Origin: Paralichthys olivaceus
Taxonomy: Eukaryota; Chordata; Actinopteri; Pleuronectiformes; Paralichthyidae
DNA: 64,000 nucleotides
Direction of reading: 5' to 3'
Assembly: GCF_024713975.1 (NCBI RefSeq)
Contig: NC_091097.1
Span: 4,748,361 to 4,812,360 of the forward strand
Of this stretch, positions 1 through 11,684 are shown piece after piece. The first letter of the stretch is position 1; every line of letters starts with the position of its first letter. The notes beneath the pieces are model-generated. The model was not told where the DNA came from and ran no database searches. It saw only the letters and a list, made by a program, of their open reading frames with translations. A program made the position numbers and the translations under genes.

Positions 1-100
1 AATATGCAGAAAGTTGTTGAGTGATGGTGAGCGTGCCTGTGGCTTGGTGCTGGAGAGATCATCCTAACAAACATATAAATGACAAAAATCCCAGTTTCAG

Positions 101-175
101 ATAGATAGACAGATATATATATAGATAGGTAGGTAGATAGATGGATAGATAGATAGATAGATAGATAAACAGATC

Positions 176-224
<49 letters not shown>

Positions 225-264
225 CTAGATAGATAGATAGATAGGTAGATAGATAGATAGATAG
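101..264. repeat. GATA-type microsatellite
   Basis: An almost uninterrupted (ATAG)n tract with a few GGTA, GACA and GCTA variants. Antisense frames through it give meaningless IYLS repeats. Confidence 0.98.
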
Positions 265-1919
265 TTTATGCAGACTGGTGGCGGGTCCTTGGCGAGAGGA
301 AACCATGAGTTCTGGGAGGAGCAGGTTCCCACACCCAGAAGAAGAGACACACACATCACTCTAACACAAACAGTCCGACACTCAGGAAGGAAAGGGCTCT
401 CTTTGGGCCTTTTTTTATCAGATCTGCGAGATCCTCGGCCCGTCCATCACACGCTGCTGTCCGGGAGGTGGAGACCCAACCCACACTCTTCTTCTTCATG
501 TATGTATGTCAGATCCAGACGGCTGGAGTAGAGAACAGAAAAGGAAACTTCACCTGATGTTGCATTTATTGTGTATCTGTCTTCTGTGCCTTGTTTGACA
601 ATTCACCTTGTTGACACCTGCAAGAAATTTCTTGGAAAATGTTTTTCCTCCCGTAGTTGTTTCCATTAGATTTTTGTCACTCAGACTCGTAGGATTTCAT
701 TTTGTGGAAACTTGTAAGAAGCTTGTTCATATTGTCCCGAATGTTCCTTCTTGGGAGTTTCCCAAATTGTTTTAATTGGGGATGGGAAAAAAAGCTAAGC
801 CAAGTGTCTTGATCACCCCCTGTAGGCTGGCTGGAGTACAATAATAAATACAGCCTCATCCATGGTTACAGAAGGGACATGGACCAAACTCAATGTCTCT
901 CACAACCTTTGGGTTTTTTGTTGATATCAAAACAGGATGAAACGTCATGATTGGCAGCTGAGACGGTGTGTATCAGCAGGACCTCGACTCCGCAGCTCCA
1001 TCCAATGATCGCTGCTGTGCAGCCTCTGGCTCCACGAGAGTAAGATGGCAGCGTTTGTATCTGGGATACTCTGGCTTTATTTTTGCACAGTGGGAGGAAG
1101 TGGAGTCCATCTTTATTTACTTTTTTAGTTTTGCTTTTCCAGATGATGTGTTCTCATTTTATTCCAAACAAACAAATGTATTTGTTTGAAGCATGTTGAA
1201 GCATTTTCCATCCACTTTTGCGTACAGCCTTGAAATGTCCGAAAATGATCATTCTTTGCTGTTTTGCAAAGAAGAAAAAGAACTTGACTTAATTTTCTTA
1301 CTCTTGATTTAATATCAAACTGATTTTAATTTATTTTCTCTTAACTAAAGGATAAATGAAATAAATCAGTGGAACGAGTTCCACAGTGACAGCCATTAGT
1401 TCTAAACTGTGTTTCTGAGCGTCGCTCAGCTGACTCCTGGATGTGTAACAGCACCTCCTTGCTGACCTCATGGGACATCTCTGCAGTAACTCAAACAGTC
1501 TGAAGACACAAAGGAGACGGAGGATCACGTTAACCAAGTGCACAGTCCTTCACCCCACCTCACCCTCCCTCACCCCTCCCTCACCGCCCTCTGCCCAGCA
1601 CAGGCCGGTTCAGACTGAAATAAATATTCCCCTACGGGTCAGAGACTGACTCGAGGCACTTTTAAAAGAACATTGACGGTTGATGGAAACACACGTGCTC
1701 TATGTTTTTTTTAAGTCTGTGATCCTACTTGTTTTTCAGTGTCGAAGTTAACAAATGCAGTATTCTGGTTTACGATAAATGAACCAAGTGGACCCCCTGG
1801 AGTCCTTGTTCCTGCTCTTTGTGCTCCTTTTTTGAGTTTTTACCCTCATGAGGGCGCTGTGGACAAGAACTAACTAACTAACTTTATCGGAAATAAAGAC
1901 AATAATTTTTTTTTTCTTA

Positions 1920-2450
1920 GGTCGTTTTCACACCTGAAAGTCTGAACCATGCTTCATCATCTTTGTTACATTGTTAACATTTGATCTGGTTAGTTTTAGT
2001 TTCACATTGTAATGTATGGAGCAGACTACTGAATGTTGTATGACCTGTCATCTTCTGCTGCGTCTACCTATACTTGACATTGATTGGTTTGTAGACGTGC
2101 GGCTGACGTCAGCGTGTAGTCATATGAACAAGTAGTATTCTTTCTGTTTGAATAAGGAAAGTGAATGAACATTTGTTTAATTTGTTTGCCGTAGTAATCA
2201 TTAAGGTAATCAGCAAAATGAATGTCATCATTGTCAGAGGTGAAGACTACAAGCAAGTCACATCTGTCTTCTATCTATGTCTTCTATCTAACTGCAAATG
2301 ATCCAGAACATGGTTCACTTTGATCTGGACTGATTCCACCTCTTCTGGTCTGGACCACGGTCTGAGGCACAGTTCACATATGTTGTTCTGGTTCAGACCA
2401 AAACTGAAACGTCTGAAGGTCCAGACCAAACAATGTGGTTTGAAAAAGTT
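1920..2450. repeat. Possible degenerate hAT-like MITE
   Basis: The left end reads TTTTCACACCTGAAAGTCTGAACC. The right end, on the opposite strand, reads TTTTCAAACCACATT then GGTCTGGACC, giving an imperfect inverted terminus. Interior GGTCTGGACC and GGTTCAGACC motifs repeat. No coding capacity. Boundaries and family are tentative. Confidence 0.3.
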
Positions 2451-2986
2451 TATCTTATTAATTTGAATCTATTCACGAAAGTGTGACTGTTTCCATTTAT
2501 TTAGTATACATTGTTTATCAGTGAGTTTCTCAAACAACGAAGTGATCAAAGTATGACAGCATGTGTTGAGGATGGAGGAGATATCCTTCTGACCTGTTTC
2601 ATTATTTGAAGTTATGAAACAATATCTCGACACGAGTCATCAATCAGTCATTCAGCATCATCCAGGCTCTGGGAGAAAGATGATATCTCAGTGTGAGTTC
2701 ATAGCGGGCACATCGGCTTGTTTCTTGCTCCTCATTTGTTTTGGATGGTTTCGATGGTGGGAGAGCAGAGGTTGAGGTCAGGATGCCTCTGGTCCACCAC
2801 AGGCAGACTCAGCTTCACACTGTGAAAATGAGCAAATAGCATGTTTAGGCTTCGTGCCTGAGAGACGGAGGGCGAACCCAGACTCTTAACATCCTCTGCT
2901 CTCAACCACAAACAGCTGAAGTCCTCCTGCAGGATTTGTCAACACATCCTTCCACATCTCTCCCTGCCTCTGTCTCTGTCCCCCAG

Positions 2987-3087
2987 GTCCCGGCCGGGCT
3001 GCTGGACTCCCTGGCACCAGAGTCTGGCACTTGGGAAGATCTATATCGCCAAGATATGAGCAGGAGAAACTCCACCCAAGAAGCCTG
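2987..3087 (+). CDS. Candidate orphan internal exon
   Basis: A strong pyrimidine tract and CCCCCAG acceptor precede a 101-base open segment ending in TG before GTGTGTAC. The reading is VPAGLLDSLAPESG then TWEDLYRQDMSRRNSTQEA, ending in phase 2. Composition is protein-like and both splice sites are good. However, I find no partner exons on either side and do not recognise the family, and the donor leads straight into a CA microsatellite. It could be a remnant exon of a gene lying to the left, or chance. Confidence 0.35.
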
Positions 3088-3093
3088 GTGTGT

Positions 3094-3098
3094 ACACA

Positions 3099-3141
<43 letters not shown>
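3094..3141. repeat. CA microsatellite
   Basis: A (CA)n run directly after the candidate exon donor at 3088. Confidence 0.95.
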
Positions 3142-3143
<2 letters not shown>

Positions 3144-4600
3144 CTAATACATCCTCTCAGCTAATCATTCCTTGACGCCACAACAACACAAACATTCCCA
3201 GGACAGAAACACTCCTCCTCCGACCTGCTGCTGTTTTTAAAGCTTTAAATCTTTGCTGACTCTGACACCAAACACAGCTTTGCTTTGTTTCTCTGATCTC
3301 TTGTTATTTTTGGATTGATTGTTTTTCATTATTATTGTGGACATCATACCATATATACAATAAAAACACACTCTGCCTTCTTTATTTTTTAAATAAAACT
3401 TCCTGAGGAAAAAGCCATCTCCACAAAAATAAATATAATTATTGCAATGGGCAATGACAACCTATATATACAATGCGAACACTAATGAGATAAACAAACA
3501 GCATGCAGATACATAGACAAATTGAAGTTAAGCAAAACAATAAGATTCCGATTTTTTTAAATCATGGTAAATTTTGTTGATTGATTTGAGTGTCAAACTG
3601 TTATGTACAACAACAAAGATTCACAGAACAAATATATTCTATATTCTATTAAGTACGATAAACGTATTGACCAATAAAATGATTAGCATTAGAGCCTTTA
3701 AGCGTCTTAGAAATACTAAAAAATTAAACATATGTATAAATTGAACAAATTTCCAAACGACTTCGAATTTCTGAATTTTTATGTTTGACATTTTCAAACA
3801 TAATAATAATAATCTTTTATAACACTAGAGGCTAAAAATGACTTGAAATTAGCCTATAAATTAAACACCCACCATTCACTTTATATGTCATCCTCATCAG
3901 CTTTAAAACCCAACAAACAAAAGCCGCTTCCAGGAGCTTCAGGATCACCACCAGGGGGAAGGATTTGCTCTTTCAATGAGACACATGAGGACCTTTGTCT
4001 TGTCCCCAAAGAAATGTAATGTTTGATCGTGTCTAAATTTTGTTGCTGAAACATTAAGTGTTATTTAGAAAAAAAATTGTATTGCAAGATCTTTTATTGT
4101 CCAACTAATGCACCATTAAAACATATTTCCTGGCCAACAATGATAAATCTATATACTGCATGTTTTATTATGTGATTATTATTTATTAGCATTTTCTTAA
4201 ATTCAAAGTTAAGTAAAAAAGAAAAGAAAAACCCTTCTAGGTTATGAGTACAACCAGAACATATTCATTTTAATTAATTTTACTGTTCCCTCTTGGGTAG
4301 TGTATCAAACACATTCTATTTATAAGCAAACTTATAGTCATAAATCATATGAAGCATTTATTATCTGTGAGACACAGTAATATAAATAGTTTGACATTGA
4401 ATCCGGATTTATAGAATAATGTCCATGTAAATACCATGACCGTTACTGAAAATCAATCAATAAATCAAGATGATCATCGTATGTCACATGCAATGGAAAA
4501 TATAAACATTTTCAAAATGGAAATAATGTCTTTATGACGGCAGCAGCACCTGGATCTGTGACGCACAGAGGTCATCATCATTTCTCAGCCCCCCTCCCCA

Positions 4601-4602
<2 letters not shown>

Positions 4603-4662
<60 letters not shown>
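4603..4662. repeat. CA microsatellite
   Basis: A perfect (CA)n run of about 30 repeats in gene-free DNA. Confidence 0.97.
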
Positions 4663-5058
4663 ACCATCGTCAGCTCTCATCTGTGCGCAGGCCACTGAGG
4701 GTCCGGGTCAAGTGTTTTGCCTCTGACATCAGCTTCCTGAACATACAGAGGGATTAGAGGCCTGAGCGAGGTCACTCTGTGCTCTGCTGATATAACGCAC
4801 ACATCTGCTCTCCCACTGTTTCATACCAGGAGGCAGGAAACATCACATGTGTCAGATTTTGTTCTGCAGCAGATTAGTGCTGGATTTCACGCTCTCCTTG
4901 TTTATGGTACCAGTACATTTTTGTTTGGAGAAAAAACAAATCCACTGTGCTGCCCCACCGGTTCTGTTCTCCTGTCCTGGAGCTCTTTTAGTTTTGCCAG
5001 AATTGTAAGGATTTGAGCTGCATTATATTTCCCCTGGTAATACATTATACACTACGGT

Positions 5059-5215
5059 GATTGCAGAGATTGTACAAGGCTCTGAAAACCCATTAAACTG
5101 CAGCCTATCGTTACTGCATCACCCCAAACTCATTTTATGTGCTAAAACCTTGTGCAAACTCACACGTCTGCATTTTAAATTCAAGTCGCGACCCTGTAGC
5201 TTCAAATTATTAACA
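5059..5215. repeat. Dispersed repeat, copy 1 of a pair
   Basis: Shares TGCAGAGATTG, ACTCATTTTATGT, AAACTCACAC and GCATTTTAA-TT-AAGTC-CGACCCTG blocks with 17376-17505 in the same order and orientation. No coding potential was seen. The family is unknown to me. Confidence 0.65.
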
Positions 5216-6111
5216 TTAATGTACCATCTCATCTTTATCTATGGGAACGCCGAGTCTCTCCGGCTTCTGCAGTGACTGAGATGTACAAGCAGCAGTTGAA
5301 ACACTCCTGCGAACGCAAACCTGCTGTAGTGAAGATTCACAAAGTAACCATGCAAACAGGAGCAACATCTACAAGTTACCTGCCATCATCACAGACCTCA
5401 GCTGCAGACAAGACAAGGCTTATCATCCCTATAAATAACACTGATTTGATTCGGCTTGGTCTCTGACAGACATCCCAGCACACTCGCAGTGTAAACATCC
5501 TTCTCCTAGTTTGCTTTACAGGTTTCTTCTTTTGTCCAAATGAATCTAGCACACTTAAGGATGTGTCAACCTGCCTCCCATCTCCCTCCACTTCACTCAG
5601 CATCCCACTCTCACGCTTTTATACACAGCTCCTCCTTTCCTCACCCCCCAGTTCCCTGCGCTTCACAGCTCCTTTTCCCAGCTGACGTCAGCTTTCTCCA
5701 CCACTTGAGTATGCCGTCTGTCTCTCCCTGCCTTTTGCCTTTAATTCCAACCAACTAAATATTTGTTCTATTACCTAAAAAGTGCTAATTGTTGGACTGG
5801 TTGAAAATTATCTTAAGTCATTGAATTCAAGAGTTAACACAATACAATATACACATTATTAGCCAAACTGCATAGTGCTAACAAAATACTGGAAGTGAGT
5901 CATGGACTCAACACACACAGATGCAGTTTGAACTAACAACTATTCCAATGATATCATTCACTCTTTTTCTACTGACCATACAGAACTGTATGTAAGGACC
6001 TTCGTATCAGAGATATAAACAGTAAAGTGTATTATGTTGTTGTCAATGATGTTTGGGACCTGGTACTTCCACATCACAATGAAAACAGTACGCGCTTTCT
6101 CTTCTTTGTCT

Positions 6112-6117
6112 TTTATT
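6112..6117 (-). terminator. Candidate polyadenylation signal of nsmce4a
   Basis: The minus strand reads AATAAA here, about 240 bases past the nsmce4a stop codon. It is the first such hexamer that gives a normal-length 3' UTR. A cleavage site would fall near 6090-6100. Inference only. Confidence 0.45.
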
Positions 6118-6357
6118 ATTCAAACTTCTAAAAATAGTACAACATATATCAAACCAAAACCTACAGTTGCAATATTATGATCTCAAAATGTGAACAACAT
6201 TTCTGAGAAGAATGTCTAGGAATGTGTCTTTAAAAAAATGAAGCCTGACTTAAAAAAAACATTTATTTGCTGAAGCAACAAAAGAAGATAAGAGAAATGT
6301 GGCCATCTCAGTAATGTAGACAATTAAAACAGAACAAGAACAAGAACAGGGACACAC

Positions 6358-9300
6358 CTAAGACTTGGTTTCAGGTAAGAACAAGTGGCATGGTCCTTCA
6401 CCTATTCTGTGTGTTGCGTTAGGAGGCTGAATCATTGCGTGTTTGATGTCGAAGACATTGATGAGCTCCTGTGGAAGAACAAGCAGTATAATATAATAAT
6501 ACAAATGATGACCAATGATTTAAAATAATATGTGAACTAGGTATTTTAATGTTGATAAATTAAGTCTAACCCTCCACATCTTTGGATTCATGGAGATAAT
6601 GCACTGGTTATAGCTGCTTGATCCTCCGGCTTCTGCCTTCCCCTCCCCCTCCTCCACAGGTGCTGAAACACAAAAACACACAATGTAGCTGGAGACATTT
6701 TCTTTCCTATTCCCCTTGAATTCCCTTGAGATGTTCCTGTTTCCTATTCCCCAGCCGGAATACAAATAAAAGTCACATCCTCTCACCGATACAAGGCATT
6801 TCGTCATGCAGATATATCCGTGCCAAACCGTCCTGAAACACACAGACAGTGCTGTCACTAGAGGGCAGACGAGCTCAGTTAAAAACAGACTTTAACACAG
6901 GCAGCTCACCCTGATCAGAAAAGATGTGTAGAAAGTTTTCTCTACTGTCTGGGAAAAGGAGTCGGGGTCAGTGACAAACTCGTAGTACGGTATCGGTGTT
7001 TTTGCTGAAAAAAAAAAGTGTGTTAATAATAATTACACCAAGATGAAATGTTGGTCCACTTTAAACTCACCATTGTCTTGGTAATAACTCTTCAGGTATC
7101 CTAGGATCCTTTCCACTGCTTTCTCTGTCGTCTCTTGATGGGACTCTTCTATTTTCTCCAGCTGTCAGAAAACATGATCGTGCAGACGCAAGAAAGAAGT
7201 GAGTGTATCTTTATCTGTTTGTAAAAGCACAGTTACATGAATGCAGGTAAAGGAAGCGTGAGTTTAGCTACCTGAGTGGGCATTATCTTTTTGGAATCTT
7301 TGGTAGAAGCTTTAGTTTGCTGCAATATCTTTTGCTTTGGAGGAGGCAGTTTTGCATGGAATGAGCCCCTCCTAATGAAAGAAACAAGAAAAATTGTTTA
7401 ACGAAAGTCTAAAATGACCACACTGCAGTTGAATGTCTCAGTCAACCGGTGCAGTGTACAAAATTCGATATTTTCATATAACGTCACAACCCCGAAAACA
7501 TAGTGGCTGGTTAAATGGTGTTATATACTGTGACATCAATATTTTCCCTTCATCATAAAGTGGTCGTACATAATATGTTGAGGCACTTACATGTAGTGGA
7601 ATGAGGGTGCGGTCTTGAAACAGCACTCCGCTCTCCCGGCCAATGTGTGCCAGGCGTTCTGGGGCAGGGAGTAGTCAACCATGCCCCAGTTCTGCTCGTC
7701 TTCTAGTCCATTGAGTCCCATAAAAGACAACTATAAGAGAAGCAGAGACATTCCCACTGTAACATATGATTCCCTGGCGCTTGCACTACAAAACAACAGC
7801 ATTGAGATTGTTTTTACTTTGTATTATGAGGCTGCTAAATTTGTCATCTCCAACCTGGTTAAATAAACAGCCAATGGAAATTTTAAGTGGCATTGTTACA
7901 TTTATGTTGTACAGTTAAAATATAAGGCTAGTGTGAAATTTGCTTCTATTCACTTAAATGAACAGAGAATATCTCCACAATGTGCCATGAAGGTTATTGG
8001 CACTGGACCACTGGTTTAGATTCAAGGTCCAGTGTGTAAGATTTAGGTGAAAGGGATCTATTGGCAGAAATTTAATGTAGAATAATCCTCATGATGTTTT
8101 CACTAGTTTGTTTCATCTAAATTGTATGAATTGTAGTTTTCTTTACCCCAGAAAAGGCCCTTTATATTTAAATACTTTATATTTACATCGAGGGACCATG
8201 TTTTTTACATTAGTCCAGACTGAACAAACTAAACACCTTTTGAGTTTTTATGACAATTAAAGGTTCTTTATAATGTTTGGAAGCGGAGGGTGAGGTGAGG
8301 GGTGTTCAGCTGCAACATGCAATTTCAACACTAGATATCACAAAATTCTACACACTGTACCTTTAAATAAAGGGTAAGATCAGTAACAGAAACCACCCAA
8401 GCACTATAATATATCATGTTAGTTTGTATTTTTTACATATTACTACTCATATAGCTCTTATAACTGACGTGTTATAGCTGAATGTTTAAACATCTATACA
8501 CTCTTCTTTCAGCTGATTTGGCTTGTGTGTCTTTTCCACATCTGCAGCAGTCATCACTCTGAGTACATGGACACTCAGACATTCTAGTTACAGGACACTT
8601 CCCTCAGTTGTGCATGTTTGTGTACAAGTGGGAAAGATTTCATGTACAAAGACATATTGTGTTAACACAGTGAGTGTACTCACAAGATGCTCAACCATAG
8701 CGATGGGATCAAAAGCGGTGCACACAGCAGACATTTGGCTGGCTTTCTCCTTCCCCAGGTCTGTGGCCATCATGAGCAGCTGGGCATCGAGAGTCACTTC
8801 CCTCAGGTGTGAAACTGCCAAAGATCACAGTGGATTCAAACTCAACGAGCTGCAGCACTGCGTGATGATAGTGATGTTGTTGTTTCCTATATGGATTGAT
8901 ACTTCCAATGCAATATGATATAAAAGAGCAATTCAAACTTGACCTAACTCGCATGTCTTTGGACCAGAGCACCCAGGACAATCATACATGAAGAAATACT
9001 TCTCCTCCTCCTGAGCATATGAATATCAATGGAGTTGTTACCCCCACCAAGGAAGTTGAATGGATTATGAAGAAACTTAGTGGAAGGATGTGGTGTGGAT
9101 CAGGAAGTTTTTAAATGAATGCCAATCTAGTTCATATATTAGTTGTTACTCTTAATACTACAAATGCAAAATTACATTATTTATAAAGGGCAATTGAAAC
9201 AGGCCAATTTTCCAACTAGCTTTACTCAGATGTCTTTGAACAGTGAGTGAAACACCAGAGCACTCAGGGTAAATGCAGTCAGACATGGGGAAATATTTTT

Positions 9301-9924
9301 CTGTGGAGATGTTTCTTGACATCTTCATCTGTGTCTTCTATGTGTGGCACCATCCTAGAAAATCCTTCCTAAAGAACCACTTCTTCACACTGGCTATAAA
9401 TTTAGTTTGAGACCTTAATTTCATCTGTTATTTTGATATATTTATATATATAATTTCTCAAACATTCATGCTGTTAAACATGCTATTGCTTTTGTATTTT
9501 CTAGTCATACTTTAATATATATTTTTATGATCTTTCATTTTCCTATTCTAAGCCTATTTTAAACATGCTATACAAACTAACTTGGACTTGTCTTTAGCTA
9601 TCATACCACCTTTAAACAGCTTGTCTGCCTGCTCTAAAGCTTCTGTGAGTTGGTTGTTGGAGGGGCTCTGCAAATCTTCTCTGTTCTCTGAAAAACAAAA
9701 AACACATGTAAATATCAGAGGCATCAGATATAAAACCAACATCGACATCCAAACCTCCTCCCGACCTGTTGGTCTTACTCACCTTGCATCTTGTTGATGA
9801 GGTCTCTGTACCTGCTCCGTATATCTCTCCTGAGGACCAGGTTACTTTTCGGTCGGCCAGCTTTCTTGCGGCAGCCAGCCGAGCCGGCAGCGTCATCCTC
9901 AGTGCCACCTCTGGCTCTCTTCAT
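6358..9924 (-). CDS. nsmce4a: Nse4 kleisin subunit of the SMC5/6 complex (NSMCE4A), 10 coding exons
   Basis: Nse4 is the kleisin of the nuclear SMC5/6 complex, bridging the SMC heads and binding Nse1/Nse3 in DNA repair and chromosome maintenance (family knowledge). I read ten exons, high to low: 9783-9924, 9607-9687, 8684-8814, 7591-7730, 7272-7371, 7071-7161, 6910-7004, 6787-6832, 6571-6662 and 6358-6468. All joins keep phase with GT/AG ends and give 342 residues, near the usual family length. Recognisable blocks are a basic N-terminus with RRDIRSRYRDLINKMQ, the Nse4 helix block ending LDAQLLMMATDLGKEKASQ, then QNAWHTLAGRAECCF, and the conserved PYYEFVTDPDSFSQTVEKTF followed by SFLIRDGLARIYL. 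Exon 2 must end at GGTG before GTATGA to keep the VSHLREV block. The ATG at 9922-9924 is the only in-frame one and has A at -3. A 5' UTR exon probably ends at 10487 (donor GTAAAC), spliced to about 9976. A minus-strand AATAAA lies at 6112-6117. Confidence 0.95.
8021..8367. mobile_element. MITE-like non-autonomous DNA transposon in an nsmce4a intron
   Basis: Begins AAGGTCCAGTGTGTAAGATTT and ends AATTCTACACACTGTACCTTT, which is an imperfect terminal inverted repeat. The interior (GCCCTTTATATTTA, AGTCCAGACTGAACAAACTA, TGGAAGCGGAGGGTGAGG) matches a small element I know from many teleosts. It has no ORF and lies between exons 7591-7730 and 8684-8814. The TTTAAA flank hints at a TTAA target, unproven. 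Confidence 0.7.
8923..8999. repeat. Fragment of a common teleost repeat (CTAACTCGCATGTCTTTGGA family)
   Basis: Contains CTAACTCGCATGTCTTTGGA followed by AGCACCCAGG, a signature of a widespread fish repeat whose upstream half appears at 29392-29583. Intronic in nsmce4a. Confidence 0.6.
9034..9115. repeat. Fragment of CCACCAAG-type teleost repeat
   Basis: Contains CCCCCACCAAGGAAGTTGAA and ACTTAGTGGAAGGATG, resembling a fish family also seen at 23425-23640 and, in part, at 31490, 34030, 56185 and 58008. Confidence 0.45.
9184..9293. repeat. Second fragment of the same teleost repeat
   Basis: Reads CTTTACTCAGATGTCTTTGA, then CACCAGAGCACTCAGGG and GACATGGGGAAAT, parallel to 8923-8999 but longer. 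Also intronic in nsmce4a. Confidence 0.55.
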
Positions 9925-10519
9925 GTTCCGGTCAGTGAGGAGTGGAGCGTGGTGGTGAGCGGGAAACACGCTGCTGCAAAACGGGTCCGATAAAAACAAG
10001 CTGTGACTGAGTTAGTGAATGTTACAGCTAATAAACTACCACCAGCAAACAACTATAGAAACAAGCTGATCCTGGTCGAAGTAAAGTTGTTGTTGTAACA
10101 ACAAACTGGAGGTTTACTTGAAATTTTGCCAAATATGCTAAAAAAAAAGTCAAGATATAAACCCTTTACTTTGGCTCCTTTACAAGGTGATACATGGTAC
10201 AAGATTAAGCCAAAGTTGATATATATTATGCATTAGACTTCCTGGTGTTGTACTGTATGCTTAATGCTAACCACAACTGATGTCAGCCAATGTAAACCAT
10301 GTTGTTGATTCAGTGCTAGCTAGTGCTCGCTGTTCAGCTAACGTCTCATTAAATCTACGACCAAACATTGACTTAACACTATATCAATGGAAGGTTAGCT
10401 AACGTCATACCATATACTGTGATTCATACACAGCTAAAATAATCTAAACAAATAAAATCACACCCAAAAAAAAGACAAACGTTTACCTTCTGTTTTCTTT
10501 AGCGTGTGTCTTTGGTCCG

Positions 10520-11576
10520 TGCTAACGTTAGCTGTGAAAATCTGTTAATTCTAATGTAGCTTGATGTTGACGCTCTTTTTCCAGTGAGGCCACGTTAAAA
10601 TAAGTCACAGTATTTTATATCCCGCTGGTTTTCCTACTGAGACTACACATGTTTATTGTGGGTGAAATTGTTCCTTGGGATTATTATTCTTCCGCTTCCG
10701 TAAATTTTCGTCCCGCTGCTCCTCACACAAAGTTTGATGCACATTCACACAAAGCAAAAATACCGAAAGCCAAATGCATGGGAGTCAAGGTCTCTCGCCC
10801 ATTTAGAGCGAGCAGTCAAGGTCTCTCCAATGAGAGCGAGTGGGGAAAAAATACAAAACAGTTTTTTTGTGTTTAAAACCTTCTCAAGCCACAAACAGAG
10901 TCTGACAGACATGATTTTTACATCAGGTTCAGATAGAGTTTGTTTCCTACGCACACATGTCACTCTGACATCTCTCGGAGCTGCAGTTTAGGCTGGAACA
11001 TTTTTTGAAAAAAGTTTTCCAGTCTCACCTCTCCATTGACTGCCATGTTAATTTTTGAAAAAAAAGTCAGAAAGGAGAAAAACAGGAAAAATATTTCTAA
11101 CTCGCTCCCACGGTCTCATTTCTGAACTCTCACCAATACAACACATGCCTACGTCGGGCAAAGTCTTGGGATTCTCACTGTGTTTTCATTTCACAGATAG
11201 GACTTACAGTTTTTGAGTTACAAGTATTTGTTTGAAGCCTGGCGCTAGAGCACAGCACTCTGGCTTCCCCATTCACTCTAAAAAAATGATTTTTTTTCCC
11301 GATGAGAAAACTAAATGTTTAACTTGCTCCCACGGTTTCATTTCTTAGCTCTAACCAATAAAAACATATGTGTGCGTCGGGCAAAGTCTTGGGATTCTCA
11401 CGATGTGTTTATTATAGATTTTGAGTTAGAAGCATTTGTCCGGAGCTTCTTCAGCTCTCTAAAAAGAGGAGAACACAGGTGTTCCTAATCAAATCAGTGA
11501 GTATCCATAGCAACCCCATAGACAGAGGAAGAAGCTCCTCTTTATATTTACCGATTTCAAAGTTTCACCACGCTCT
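10520..11576. other. Gene-free stretch with an internal ancient duplication
   Basis: Upstream flank of nsmce4a. The main content is two related segments at about 11098-11190 and 11318-11408. Both carry CTCCCACGGT-TCATTTCT, then a CCAATA block, CGTCGGGCAAAGTCTTGGGA and TTCTCAC. I see no gene. Confidence 0.6.
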
Positions 11577-11578
11577 GC

Positions 11579-11640
11579 TTTAGTCCAGTGGTTAAAGCTC
11601 TCACATCATGTGACGTGAGTCTGGCTTCAAGTCCGGGTGA
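11579..11640 (+). mobile_element. tRNA-derived SINE-like fragment
   Basis: TAGTCCAGTGGTTAAAGCTC resembles a pol III box A, and GGCTTCAAGTCCGGGTG resembles box B, spaced as in a tRNA gene. It does not fold as a clean tRNA by eye, and a second copy occurs at 17127-17183. Confidence 0.5.
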
Positions 11641-11684
11641 AGATGGGAGCTTTTGAATCACTTTTTGACAATTCAAATAAATTG

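Noticed and set aside
97-354. 85-residue minus-strand frame rich in IYLS repeats
   Set aside because: Translation of the GATA microsatellite; low complexity and no gene context.
2886-3141. Two minus-strand frames beginning MCVCVCV
   Set aside because: They read through the CA microsatellite and antisense to the candidate exon.
8523-8918. 131-residue plus-strand frame
   Set aside because: Antisense to nsmce4a exon 8684-8814 and its introns.
11579-11640. A functional tRNA gene
   Set aside because: Box A/B-like motifs are present, but no acceptor stem pairing is visible, and a near copy at 17127 points to a SINE.
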